Origin: Haoranjiania flava
GTDB lineage: Bacteria; Bacteroidota; Bacteroidia; Chitinophagales; Chitinophagaceae
DNA length: 64,000 nt
Assembly: GCF_025631005.1 (NCBI RefSeq)
Contig: NZ_JAOTPL010000003.1
Location: 1-64,000 of the forward strand
Direction of reading: 5' to 3'
Below are positions 35,913 to 45,305 of this stretch, piece by piece. The position numbers and the translations under genes were made by a program. The notes below the pieces were generated by a model. The model made no database searches. It saw only the letters and a list, made by a program, of their open reading frames with translations, and had not been told where the DNA came from. Numbering within the stretch: the stretch's first letter is position 1; the number at the start of each line of letters is the position of its first letter.

Positions 35913-36268
35913 CTAAAGTCTATGCAAAAAAACCCAGTGGTTCAAGAAAGCCCGTACCCCAGATGGCAAAAATGCAATTGGCACTCCAACCAATATGGTC
36001 AAAATCGTTGTAATAAATATGCTGTCAGAGATTGTGCCAGCAAAGTTGTGTCCAAAAGGGATAGTTTTAGAAGCCACCAAAAAAAAAATGCGAGTAACAA
36101 ATTTGAAAGTACAAGCAGCAGGCACCAAATTATGTACAAGGTGAATTTAGCATTCAAAATTTTTGTTCTTGATGTAGGAAGTGAAAGCAAATCCTTTGCT
36201 GTTCCTTCTGAATACTCACGACCGAATATCCAACCTGCAACAATTGCCTTGCGTAACGTGAATGTCTA
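35913..36268 (-). pseudogene. ABC-2 type transporter permease remnant
   Basis: On the minus strand the frame starting near 36268 reads IVAGWIFGREYSEGTAKDLL and then LSLPTSRTKILNAKFTLY, a typical ABC-2 permease (drug/bacitracin-type) stretch, followed by a membrane helix. At a run of ten T (minus strand, near 36085) the reading frame is lost. The continuation (FGHNFAGTISDSIFITTILT) is in another frame, and near 35945 a third frame resumes with AIWGTGFLEPLGF. The N-terminal part is absent at the junction with the neighbouring membrane-protein gene. At least two frameshifts plus truncation make it a dead gene. Confidence 0.75.
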
Positions 36269-36271
36269 TAC

Positions 36272-36946
36272 TCATTTTCCTAAAAGTCTGTTTACAAACT
36301 CTAATGCTTGTTCGTAACCAACTACAATTGTTACAAGTCCGCTTACAAGTGTCACCAAGGCAATAAGACCTGCAATTACTTTGTAAATCAAACTGTCTTT
36401 TATTGAGTTAACTGTCCGATTACTGATGATGCCAAACCAACTGAGTATAAAAATTGGAACGCTTAAAATCTCCCTGAAACCTTCACGGAACCAAACAATC
36501 GGATTTCTCAAGTTCTTTTGGGTGGCTTGGCTGTATTCTTTTAAATAGCCGATATATCTTAACAAACAATCGTCAACAGAATTAGTGTCAAAGTCCTTTA
36601 CAGAGCCGTCTCTAAATTTCGGTATTGTATTAATTACGATTTGATAATTAGAAACTCTGTATGTCTGAAATGGTGCTATGTAGTCCATTACACCAAATGT
36701 TCCTAAGTTGCTTTGAATTTTGCTAACGTTCATTGTTAACCAAACATATAATTCACCATCAAAGTCTCCTGAACGGCTGTAGCGGTCATAAGTTTGAAAA
36801 TACTTGTTAGCAAACTCAACAAATTTATTTCTGTATTCTCCTGCAAAATCAATTTTCTTTACAACTCTCGAATGTCGATTGTAAACCTGAACAAAGCCAA
36901 TGATAAACACTGTCAGAATTCCTAATATGATTAAAGCTGTTATCAT
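36272..36946 (-). CDS. membrane protein linked to the type IIG R-M gene
   Basis: A 224-residue protein with an N-terminal membrane helix (ALIILGILTVFIIGFVQVY), a soluble helical middle (about 30-150) and one or two C-terminal helices (VIAGLIALVTLVSGLVTIVVG). Its ATG follows the stop of the restriction-modification gene without gap (TAAATG), so they are co-translated. I recognise no family. DNA is visibly AT-richer than the flanks, as in the R-M gene. Membrane-anchored partners of defence enzymes are known, so a defence role is possible but unproven. Confidence 0.85.
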   Translation of the reverse strand: MITALIILGILTVFIIGFVQVYNRHSRVVKKIDFAGEYRNKFVEFANKYFQTYDRYSRSGDFDGELYVWLTMNVSKIQSNLGTFGVMDYIAPFQTYRVSNYQIVINTIPKFRDGSVKDFDTNSVDDCLLRYIGYLKEYSQATQKNLRNPIVWFREGFREILSVPIFILSWFGIISNRTVNSIKDSLIYKVIAGLIALVTLVSGLVTIVVGYEQALEFVNRLLGK

Positions 36947-39900
36947 TTATGCGTTCTCAATTATTTTAATTTCTTCTTCCGTCAATTTGAAAATACCATA
37001 AATAATTTGGTCGATTTTTCTTTCTAAGTCAAAAGTATCTGAATTGATGTTAATTGATTTTTTAGATATTATGGCATTAGTAATTTCAATTAATTCGCTA
37101 TCATATTCACTAAAACAAAATGGTAAGTTGTCAACTTCGTATCCGTTTACGTTACTACTAGTGCTACGTGCTTTAAAAATGAAATTTAGAAGATTAGAGT
37201 TTAACCAACAAAGCAATAATTCTAATTTGCAATTTGAAGGTTCCAATAAGTAGTTGCAAGAATTGGCTAAAAATATATTACTATCAACAATATTCGCTTT
37301 AATCCTTCTTGATTCATTTACTCCCGTTAAACCTTGCAATGCAATTCTTCGTTTTGAAGTATCAGAAAGTTTTTTGTCCGAAATAATAATTGATAATTTT
37401 TTCAAATTGACGAATTCAATTTCGCCTTGAGAGATTTGTTCTTTTTTTGTTTTAACGATAAACCTGTCTAATTGAACTCCTTTTAACAACATAGCATCTG
37501 ATTGGTTTTGTGTCATTGCAGGTTTGCCAAATGTCATATCTATTTCTCCTGTTAAACAAGGTGATATGCTACCAAGTTTAACTACATTGTTTGTGGAATA
37601 AACTTTTACCAATAAATTAAAAGATTTGGTGTCAGTTAACGGAATCTGAACTAAGTCTGAGTTTAGTTTTATTAAGTCGTTTGCACTAAAATTAGAACGA
37701 TTATTACTTATTGTTCTGTCGTAGGAAATTCCAATATCAAATAAATTATCCGCTTTTCTTTTGGATGTTAATAGGATTGCTGTTGACATTTTAACATCTT
37801 CAAAAACCCTTCTGCTTGCATTGTCTCTTTCAGGGAAAGCATCTACTTTTATTAAAGAGTGGTTTAAAAAAATATGCTTTCTTAAATTTACTGATGTTGT
37901 ATCTGTTAAAATTCCGTAAGGGATAATCATACATTGAAATCCAATGTCTGAACTTATTGTATAACTAAATGCTAAAAATATTCTTGCTGCGTTTATTACG
38001 CCACCTGTAGCTTCAGGATATTTGTTTTTAAGTAGTTCTATTGTTAAATCGTCTGTTGTTAAAGCAACTTTCTTATTCTGTTTTTTATTAAATAGACCAT
38101 AAGGCGGATTTCCAATAACCACATCAAATCCCACAAAATCGCCCTCATCATTCAGCACTTCGGGAAATTCAAAACGCCACTCAAAAGCATTTTCAAAAAT
38201 CTTGTTGGCTTTTATTTCTTCAATTTCGGTTTCGAGCTTCTTGATTTCTGCGCTGAGCTGCTGTACTTTCTTGTTCCAATCCGCTTTTTCTTTTTTGCTC
38301 ATTTCAAAAAGTTGCCCCTGATTGGTCATTTGATACAAGTCGCCTGAAAGTTTACGTAGTTTCTTTACTTTCGGGTCGTTCAACGAAATTTCACTTCTGA
38401 AATCCGATTTAATGTCGGCAATCAACCGTTCCATTTCTCTTTTCTGTTCCTTGCTTTCAGCGTTGCGGTAAGTGTCAACAGCTATTCGGTAGCTGTCAAT
38501 CGTCCACTTGCTTTTTTTCAAGGCTTGTTTCAAGTCGGCATCAATGGCAAAACGGCTTACTAAAGAGTTACCGCATTTTATGTTGATGTCAATGTTCGGA
38601 AGAGTTTCAAGTTCGGTGGCGTTCTTGTAATACGCATTTTTCAAAAGCTCAATCCACAAACGCAAACGGCAAATTTTTACCGAGTTGGCATTGATGTCCA
38701 CACCGAAAAGGCAGTTTTCAATAATGGTTTGCTTTTCATGAAAAAGTGTTTCCTGTATGCGCTGACTTTCTTTGTTGCTTGGGTTGTATTCAAAAAGTTC
38801 TCCTTCTTCGTCTGTTACAATCAATTCATCATTTACCACTTCTACCTGATATTCTTTCAGGCGTTTTCCGTCACGGTCTTGCAGAATTTTCAAGTCGTTT
38901 TTAACGGCAATCATTTCATTGAGTGCCGAAACTAAAAAGTGTCCTGAACCAACGGCAGGGTCGCATATTTTGATGCTGTTTACAATTTTGTTGGCTTCTT
39001 TTCGGTCTTCTATTTTGTCGTAAAGTTCTTCAAGCGTTGTGCAATTCCATTTTTTGCTTTCGTTGAATTTCTGCACAACGGCTTTGCGAATGGTTTCACG
39101 GCACATATACATGGTGATGAAACCGGGCGTGAAAAACGAACCGTCTTTGTAGCCATTTATTTTCTCGAAAATCAATCCGAGCACCGAAGCGTTAATCAGC
39201 GTTTTGTTGTCTTCCTGAATTTCTTCTCCGCCTTCGGCTCCAAAATCATAAGCATCTAAAAATTCAAATAGATATTGAAGCGTAGAAATATTGCCTGTCC
39301 GTTTTTTGCCTTGCTGGTCTTTCAGCACAGTTTGCGAAAAAATCGGAATGGTTTTATCGTCTTTCAAATTGCTGATAAACAAAGTAACCTGTTCAATATC
39401 GGTTGGTTCAAAAAGCGAACTATTTAAGTACGGTACTTTTTCAAATGCCTTTTTTACATCGTCGTTTCGTTCATCAAATTTTCGAGCTAATACCTGAAAA
39501 AACAAGCTGTTCAGGTCGTCATAGTTCTTGATTTTGTCAAGATTGAGAAACGAAAAAGATTTGTCGCCTTTGTGATAGGTAATGAGTTGTGCTTCCAACA
39601 ACTTCAAAAACAAAATGCGGTTTATCCAGGTAATCGAAAGTTCAAGAGCAACATTAAAAAGTCGCTCTTGTTGTGTGTTGCCGAATTGGTTTGGTTTTTC
39701 CAATCGGCTGAGTTTATCTAAGCTGTCAAGCTGAATGACGGCATCTTCCAAGATTGTTCCTGTGTGTCGTTCACCTGCTTTGTTTCGTTCAATCAGTTTT
39801 TTACTTCCTTCTTTGGTTTCGTTCAAGCCGATGATGTGCAACAACTCGCTGTAAAAGCGTTTATCAAGGCTGTTGCTGTCGTTGGCGAACGGAAGTTTTA

Positions 39901-40609
39901 AAAGATGCTCCGGCGACAACAATTTGAATAAAGCAATCAGCGAATTGTCGTCTGCTTTGTCGGCATTGCGCAACGGTTTTTGAAAATCCTGAATGTTGAA
40001 ATAGGTAAATTCAATTTCAGCAGTAGTGCTGTGGATAAACGGTTCGGCAATTTGTTTGTAGAAAAAATCGGTTTTTTTATCTGCCAAGCGCAAGCCTTCA
40101 AAGTCGACAAATTGTTTTACAAGATTTTTGTTTTGAGCAAAAAGCCTGTCGAATAGGGTAGCATCAAAAATGAACCATTCGTTTATGTTGGTAGCCACCA
40201 GATGTTTTACTTCAAGGTTTTTGTGTGTAATTCTCTCACGCAGGTAATACAGCACTAATTCCTGAAATGCTTTTGCATTTATTCGTTTGGTGGTAATCAT
40301 TTCCGCTCTATTGGTCGGTTTTTTGGCTTCAATGATCACTCCAACTGTTGAGCCTGCATTTTGTCCGCTGTGAATAACAAGGTCGTTTCTACCTTTGGTA
40401 TTTATAAAATGGTTTGGGTCGTAATAGGTTTTCTTTAAAAAGTCAATGACAAGGTTTTTATGAAACTCTTCGCTTTCTGAGTCATTTGTCCTGTCAAGTA
40501 AAGTTATGAGATTGGCTTTGAAACTTTCAATTTCAGTCCTGTTTGGTTTTACTTTTAAGAAGGCTTTATTCAATGCCTTTCTTGGTTTCAATTCTTTTAG
40601 AATGTTCAC
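36947..40609 (-). CDS. type IIG restriction-modification enzyme (Eco57I-like)
   Basis: A 1220-residue single polypeptide, GTG start. The N-terminus carries a PD-(D/E)xK-like nuclease site: GRNDLVIH with Asp76, then VIIEAKKP with Glu94/Lys96. The middle has the SAM-binding motif I CDPAVGSGHFLVSALNEM (near 550) and the amino-methyltransferase motif IV NPPYGLF (near 833), characteristic of N6-adenine methylation. A C-terminal region beginning after about 900 is probably the target-recognition domain. It should cut and methylate one short site, and forms a two-gene unit with the membrane protein. AT-rich composition and the broken permease next door suggest horizontal insertion. Confidence 0.92.
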   Translation of the reverse strand: MNILKELKPRKALNKAFLKVKPNRTEIESFKANLITLLDRTNDSESEEFHKNLVIDFLKKTYYDPNHFINTKGRNDLVIHSGQNAGSTVGVIIEAKKPTNRAEMITTKRINAKAFQELVLYYLRERITHKNLEVKHLVATNINEWFIFDATLFDRLFAQNKNLVKQFVDFEGLRLADKKTDFFYKQIAEPFIHSTTAEIEFTYFNIQDFQKPLRNADKADDNSLIALFKLLSPEHLLKLPFANDSNSLDKRFYSELLHIIGLNETKEGSKKLIERNKAGERHTGTILEDAVIQLDSLDKLSRLEKPNQFGNTQQERLFNVALELSITWINRILFLKLLEAQLITYHKGDKSFSFLNLDKIKNYDDLNSLFFQVLARKFDERNDDVKKAFEKVPYLNSSLFEPTDIEQVTLFISNLKDDKTIPIFSQTVLKDQQGKKRTGNISTLQYLFEFLDAYDFGAEGGEEIQEDNKTLINASVLGLIFEKINGYKDGSFFTPGFITMYMCRETIRKAVVQKFNESKKWNCTTLEELYDKIEDRKEANKIVNSIKICDPAVGSGHFLVSALNEMIAVKNDLKILQDRDGKRLKEYQVEVVNDELIVTDEEGELFEYNPSNKESQRIQETLFHEKQTIIENCLFGVDINANSVKICRLRLWIELLKNAYYKNATELETLPNIDINIKCGNSLVSRFAIDADLKQALKKSKWTIDSYRIAVDTYRNAESKEQKREMERLIADIKSDFRSEISLNDPKVKKLRKLSGDLYQMTNQGQLFEMSKKEKADWNKKVQQLSAEIKKLETEIEEIKANKIFENAFEWRFEFPEVLNDEGDFVGFDVVIGNPPYGLFNKKQNKKVALTTDDLTIELLKNKYPEATGGVINAARIFLAFSYTISSDIGFQCMIIPYGILTDTTSVNLRKHIFLNHSLIKVDAFPERDNASRRVFEDVKMSTAILLTSKRKADNLFDIGISYDRTISNNRSNFSANDLIKLNSDLVQIPLTDTKSFNLLVKVYSTNNVVKLGSISPCLTGEIDMTFGKPAMTQNQSDAMLLKGVQLDRFIVKTKKEQISQGEIEFVNLKKLSIIISDKKLSDTSKRRIALQGLTGVNESRRIKANIVDSNIFLANSCNYLLEPSNCKLELLLCWLNSNLLNFIFKARSTSSNVNGYEVDNLPFCFSEYDSELIEITNAIISKKSININSDTFDLERKIDQIIYGIFKLTEEEIKIIENA

Positions 40610-41080
40610 GGCTGTTTATTGTTTCATTAATATTCAAGAATGCCAAGTAGATTTTCATCTACAAATTTACCTCAATTTCACTCGGTTAAGATAAGATTTT
40701 TCGGTCGGAGTTGAGTTGTGACCCCGGTAAAAGATGAAGCTTTTGGTTTTGCCACAAAAAAAGGCAAAAGAATTATTTGTTGTCATGCTGTGATATTTTC
40801 TGGAATTATTATCTCAGTCTACAGGAGATTTCAAATCCCGGTACTGCTTTGGGATCACAAATTCCGAAGAGAAGGCTAAGTATTAGAAAAACACGTGACA
40901 CTGCTGTAAAATGTGCAACAAACAACATGGAGGTCAATAGTTAACTTAGGTGTCAGGTAATAACACCAGACATGGCTGTAAAAATCCCGAAGAGCGAATT
41001 CCGGAAGAACAGATTAATACACAAATACACAATTACACAAATAATCTCACTATGATCTGCGCACTTCGTCCAACGCCTCC
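40610..41080. other. gene-free stretch right of the R-M island
   Basis: About 470 bp with no credible gene. It contains a run of TACACAAA-type short repeats near 41018-41043 and nothing resembling the missing N-terminus of the ABC permease. It probably includes the right edge of the island, but no direct repeat or attachment site could be found by eye. Confidence 0.4.
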
Positions 41081-43459
41081 CTAACCAATAATCCTCAACT
41101 TGGCATAGTTCAGCATAATTTTTTTCTCGCCGTTGTTTTCAAACATCACTGTGGCAATGCGGTTATGCGCGGCGCCTTCCATTTTCTGTACTGTACCGAA
41201 ACCGAATTTAGCATGCTCTACTTTGTGACCTTCCTGTAAGGTGGATGTATCGCTGGGGACAAAATCGGCTGAAGGCCTGTGTTCTACAATTTTATTGGCT
41301 TTGGGCGCCTGTGTAGGCAATACGTTTTTTTTGGGTGGCGGGCCGTATCTTTTTTCTGCCTGGGTGGCATTGTTATAGCCGCCGAAGCCGCTGCGGTTCA
41401 TGCGTTCAAATGCATTGCCGGCAAAGTTAGAAGAGTTGCCGCCGGCATAGGAACGGTCAATAAACTCGTCGGGCATTTCACTGATAAAACGGCTGGGCTC
41501 GTTGTTGATGATATTGCCGAAACGGTAGCGCGTATTGGCGTAAGACAGCCAGAGCTTTTGCTTGGCGCGGGTTACAGCCACGTAAAAGAGCCTGCGTTCT
41601 TCTTCCAGCTCTTCCCGGGTATTGATGCTTAAGCCGCTGGGGAAAATACTTTCTTCCACACCGCCTACGAACACCACCGGAAACTCCAGGCCTTTGGCTG
41701 CGTGGATCGTCATTAATTTTACCATATCTCCCGTACCGTCCTTATCTTTTTCGTCTGCATCTGTCAGCAGCGTGATTTGTTGCAGGTAGGCAGCAAGCGA
41801 AGTGGCATTTTTAGCTATCTCTGTATCTACTTCTTCCAGCACAGTGCCCTCTTCGTCTATCTGAGACAGGTCCTGTTGTGTATCTACCCATTCTTTTATG
41901 GAGTTGAGCAACTCCTGTATGTTTTCATAGCGCTGAAGCCCTTCCTGGGTTTTATCGGAAAACAGTTCTTTTACCAGGTTGGTATGCTTGCCTATCTGCA
42001 TGGCCACATCGTAGGCAGATTTGTCTTCCAGCAGGCTTTGAAAATATTTTATCATCACCACGAAATTATTAATGGCATCCAGCGTGCCCGCACGGAAGCC
42101 AAACTCGCCTGCCCGCTGCAATATTTCCCACACGGTGGTTTTATTGTTGCTGGCTTGTGTCTGTAGTTTTTCAATGGTGGTTTTCCCGATGCCGCGCACA
42201 GGGTAATTAATGATGCGCTCCAGCGCCACCTCGTCTGCCGGGTTCACCGTTACGCGCAGATAAGCAATAAAGTCTTTTATTTCCTTGCGCTGGTAGAAGC
42301 TCAGGCCGCCGTAGATCCTGTAGGGTATGCCCATACGGCGCAGGTTTTCTTCAAAGGCACGGCTTTGCGCATTGGTGCGGTACAGGATGGCAAAATCTTT
42401 ATTGTTGAAGTGGTTGCGCAGCCTTTCTTCCTGTATGGTGTTGGATACAAACTTGGCTTCGTCGTTGTCGGTGAGTGTGCGTACCAGTTTTATTTTCTCA
42501 CCGTCATTATTTTCTGTCCACAGCTGTTTAGGTATCTGGCCAATGTTTTTCTGGATCACTGAGTTGGCCACGCTGATGATGTTGCGGGTGCTTCGGTAGT
42601 TTTGTTCCAGCTTTATTACCTGCACATCGTCATAGTCTTTCTGAAACTGCAGTATGTTTTCAATGGTAGCGCCGCGGAAGCTGTAGATGCTTTGTGCATC
42701 ATCGCCCACCACGCAGATATTTTCGTACATGGCAGCCAGCAGCTTGGTTATCTGGTACTGTACGGGGTTGGTATCCTGGTACTCGTCTATCAGGATGTAT
42801 TTAAATTTTTTCTGGTATTTGTGGAGCACTTCGGGGAAAGTATTCAGCAGCTCATACATTTTCAGCAGCAGGTCGTCAAAATCCATGGCGCCGTTTTTAA
42901 AACAGCGGTCGCAGTAGGCTTTATAGATCTTGGCCAGCGCCGGTTTATTGGCGCGCATATCTTCCTGCTGTATGTAGTAGTCCTGTGCATATTCCAGTGG
43001 GCCTACCAGCGCATTCTTGGCCTGCGAGATCCTGGAGTGCACGGTATTGGGCTTGTAATGTTTATCGTCGAGCTGCATTTCTTTCAGCACCTGTTTGATC
43101 ACCGTTCTGGAATCGTCTGTATCGTAGATGGTAAAACTGTTGGGGTAGCCCAGCCTGTGGGCTTCGCCGCGCAGGATGCGCGCAAACACACTGTGAAAGG
43201 TACCGATGTACAGGTTTCGTGCCTCGTTATTGCCCAGCATATGCTCTATACGCTCCTTCATTTCGGCGGCGGCTTTATTGGTAAAAGTCAGCGCCAGGAT
43301 GTTGAATGCATCTACGCCTTCGGCCATCAGGTGAGCAATACGGGTGGTAAGTACTTTGGTTTTACCGCTGCCGGCGCCGGCCACAATCATAAGCGGCCCG
43401 TTCATGTGTGTGGCCGCCAGATATTGATTCTCATTCAGTCCTTTCAGGTAATTGCGCAT
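41081..43459 (-). CDS. UvrD/PcrA-type ATP-dependent DNA helicase
   Basis: Superfamily 1A helicase acting in repair and in restarting stalled forks. From the ATG at 43459 (792 residues): Walker A AGAGSGKT (about 27-34), LALTFTNKAAAEMKER, Walker B ILIDEYQDTN, GDDAQSIYSFRGA, LEQNYRST, LMTIHAAKGLEFPVVF and VAVTRAKQ. The C-terminal basic tail with FGFGTVQKMEGAAHNRIATVMF is the PcrA-type Tudor-like tail that contacts RNA polymerase. An upstream in-frame ATG at 43486 is possible. Confidence 0.96.
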   Translation of the reverse strand: MRNYLKGLNENQYLAATHMNGPLMIVAGAGSGKTKVLTTRIAHLMAEGVDAFNILALTFTNKAAAEMKERIEHMLGNNEARNLYIGTFHSVFARILRGEAHRLGYPNSFTIYDTDDSRTVIKQVLKEMQLDDKHYKPNTVHSRISQAKNALVGPLEYAQDYYIQQEDMRANKPALAKIYKAYCDRCFKNGAMDFDDLLLKMYELLNTFPEVLHKYQKKFKYILIDEYQDTNPVQYQITKLLAAMYENICVVGDDAQSIYSFRGATIENILQFQKDYDDVQVIKLEQNYRSTRNIISVANSVIQKNIGQIPKQLWTENNDGEKIKLVRTLTDNDEAKFVSNTIQEERLRNHFNNKDFAILYRTNAQSRAFEENLRRMGIPYRIYGGLSFYQRKEIKDFIAYLRVTVNPADEVALERIINYPVRGIGKTTIEKLQTQASNNKTTVWEILQRAGEFGFRAGTLDAINNFVVMIKYFQSLLEDKSAYDVAMQIGKHTNLVKELFSDKTQEGLQRYENIQELLNSIKEWVDTQQDLSQIDEEGTVLEEVDTEIAKNATSLAAYLQQITLLTDADEKDKDGTGDMVKLMTIHAAKGLEFPVVFVGGVEESIFPSGLSINTREELEEERRLFYVAVTRAKQKLWLSYANTRYRFGNIINNEPSRFISEMPDEFIDRSYAGGNSSNFAGNAFERMNRSGFGGYNNATQAEKRYGPPPKKNVLPTQAPKANKIVEHRPSADFVPSDTSTLQEGHKVEHAKFGFGTVQKMEGAAHNRIATVMFENNGEKKIMLNYAKLRIIG

Positions 43460-44126
43460 AGGGCTGCAAGGTACAAAATTTAGCAACAGGCAAAAAGTAA
43501 GTCGTGTGTTTGAAATGTAAATTTTGTTGCCGGCGGGCGGGCTGTACGCTGTATCTTTGCTCCACTGCGTTGCGCAAAGGATGCCGCTGCCATCCCTGCC
43601 GGGTGTGAGATAGCGCTTAAAAAAGCGCTATGCCTATTGTATATAATCGTTTTCAATTCTTACATTAAAATTAATATCGGCTTTCAAAGCTTTACATACT
43701 TTGAGAATGGTATCTATTGTAGCGCTGCTTGCAGTTTCCCTCGCAGGGGCTTTGCTCACCTTTCAGATGTGTCCCAAAATGCCAGAAGCCTGTATCTGCG
43801 CCCCTCCATATCTGGTTCTAAGTTCCCATATATGTTCATTAAGTTTTTAAATAAGTTCGGATCATTGTGCGCGGCCGGATAAATCAATGTTGTAAAATAT
43901 TTTTCTCCTGACTTTAGCGTCAAGATACTTTAAAAACTACCTGGCTTCTTTTAAAAATTTTATCTCAAAATATTTCACAGCAGTTAATAATAATAAAAAG
44001 GTACAAAAAGTTTCCAAAAATAGAAACATGTAAGTTGTAGTTTTTAATTTTTCCCCGGGATCTTATACTCCTTAAATTATTGCTTATGAATCGGGTAGCA
44101 GTTTCATTCATATAAACAACCTATTT
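43460..44126. other. mostly non-coding stretch containing a gene relic
   Basis: About 665 bp between uvrD/pcrA and the flippase-like gene. It contains a perfect 9-bp hairpin (ATAGCGCTT / AAGCGCTAT, 43610-43631) and the HTH relic listed separately. TATTTTTG at 44122-44129 is a possible -7 box. The remainder shows nothing I can name. Confidence 0.4.
43634..43759 (-). pseudogene. relic of a helix-turn-helix (XRE/antitoxin-like) regulator
   Basis: The minus frame ending at TAG (43634-43636) reads ATIDTILKVCKALKADINFN then VRIE, the well-known C-terminal half of an XRE-type HTH domain. Upstream the frame degrades (VSKAPARETASS in place of the usual SKxTISRIExG) and meets a stop. This looks like the decayed tail of a regulator, possibly an antitoxin gene. 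No intact partner toxin lies next to it. Confidence 0.55.
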
Positions 44127-45131
44127 TTGCAAAAAAATTTCCTGAAGAAGCAATACAAAATATGGATCAACTACGTAGTGGGGCCGCTACTGTTTGTAAT
44201 ACTTTCTTTCTCTATTTTCAATAAGATAAAGCAACAGGAAAATTTACCCGAAACCTGGAAGATCATAAAAAACTCCATTGCCGACCAATGGCTTCTGCTG
44301 CTGCTCATGGTATTGCTGATGATTGTAAACTGGACGCTGGAAGCCAGGAAATGGCAGGTGCTTATACGGCCCGTGCAACAGGTAAGCATTTATACAGGCT
44401 TTAAAGCAGTGCTGTCTGGCCTGTCCTTTGGTTTGTTTATTCCCAACGGCATGGGCGAATACCTTGGCAGGATGCTCTATCTCAACCAGGGCAACAGGCT
44501 AAAATCCATAGCGGTAAGCATTATGGGCAGCTTGTCGCAGTTGCTCATTACCTTGGTCACGGGGCTGGCAGCGCTGGTGTATTTTATCAATCATGATGTA
44601 CTGGTAATTGCGTCTACAGGTTTGTCTGATTTTTGGTTTCGCGCGCTCATGTACGTATTGATTCTGGCCACGCTGTTTTTCTTTTTTCTTTATTTCAAGA
44701 TAGGCTGGGTCACAAGCCTTTTCTCTTACATTCCTTTTGTAAAGCGGCACCGCGTATTTATTCAAGCTTTAACAGAATTTGATTATAAAACTTTATTTAA
44801 AGTATTATTTTTATCACTGTTACGGTATGCTGTTTTTATAGTACAGTATATCTTAATGTTCGAGATCTTTAAAGTAGAAATGCCGTTAATGAATGCTGTG
44901 GCCGGCATTTGCGTGATGTTTTTATTGATTGCTATTGTGCCTACGATTCCCATTGCAGAGCTTGGCGTACGGGGAGAAGTCAGCCTGAGGATATTCGGGA
45001 TGCTTAGTAAAAATGCCATCGGCATTATAAGCACCACCGTTTTTATCTGGCTGATAAATCTTATTATCCCTGCTATAATTGGCAGCCTCTTTGTACTTAC
45101 GGTAAGGATATTTAAAAAAAATGGCATTTAA
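44127..45131 (+). CDS. lysylphosphatidylglycerol synthase TM-like / flippase family membrane protein
   Basis: A 334-residue polytopic protein with about eight hydrophobic segments and the LPG_synthase_TM pattern (WTLEARKWQVLI, SGLSFGLFIPNGMGEYLGRM, IPTIPIAELGVRGEVSLRIF). Members are probable flippases or the membrane part of aminoacyl-lipid synthases. The catalytic C-terminal domain of MprF is absent, so aminoacyl transfer is unlikely. The TTG start at 44127 is tentative: it coincides with a possible TATTTTTG -7 box, and no ATG lies near in frame. Confidence 0.85.
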   Translation: MQKNFLKKQYKIWINYVVGPLLFVILSFSIFNKIKQQENLPETWKIIKNSIADQWLLLLLMVLLMIVNWTLEARKWQVLIRPVQQVSIYTGFKAVLSGLSFGLFIPNGMGEYLGRMLYLNQGNRLKSIAVSIMGSLSQLLITLVTGLAALVYFINHDVLVIASTGLSDFWFRALMYVLILATLFFFFLYFKIGWVTSLFSYIPFVKRHRVFIQALTEFDYKTLFKVLFLSLLRYAVFIVQYILMFEIFKVEMPLMNAVAGICVMFLLIAIVPTIPIAELGVRGEVSLRIFGMLSKNAIGIISTTVFIWLINLIIPAIIGSLFVLTVRIFKKNGI

Positions 45132-45305
45132 ACTATTATATATTAGAATGTTCAAAAATGATAGGACATTTAGCAACTACTGATAATAAGCGTTTCATAA
45201 TTTCTTACAGGTATTTTCCGGGGTTGCTGCGGAAACAAAAGATACAAGAAAATGAAACTCCCGATGACTATCGGGAAACAAATGAAAATATTAAAAGATA
45301 CACGG

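Noticed and set aside
42602..43483. 293-codon plus-strand frame inside uvrD/pcrA
   Set aside because: Lies antisense to a clear helicase gene, has His/Val/Phe-rich composition typical of reverse translation and no family resemblance.
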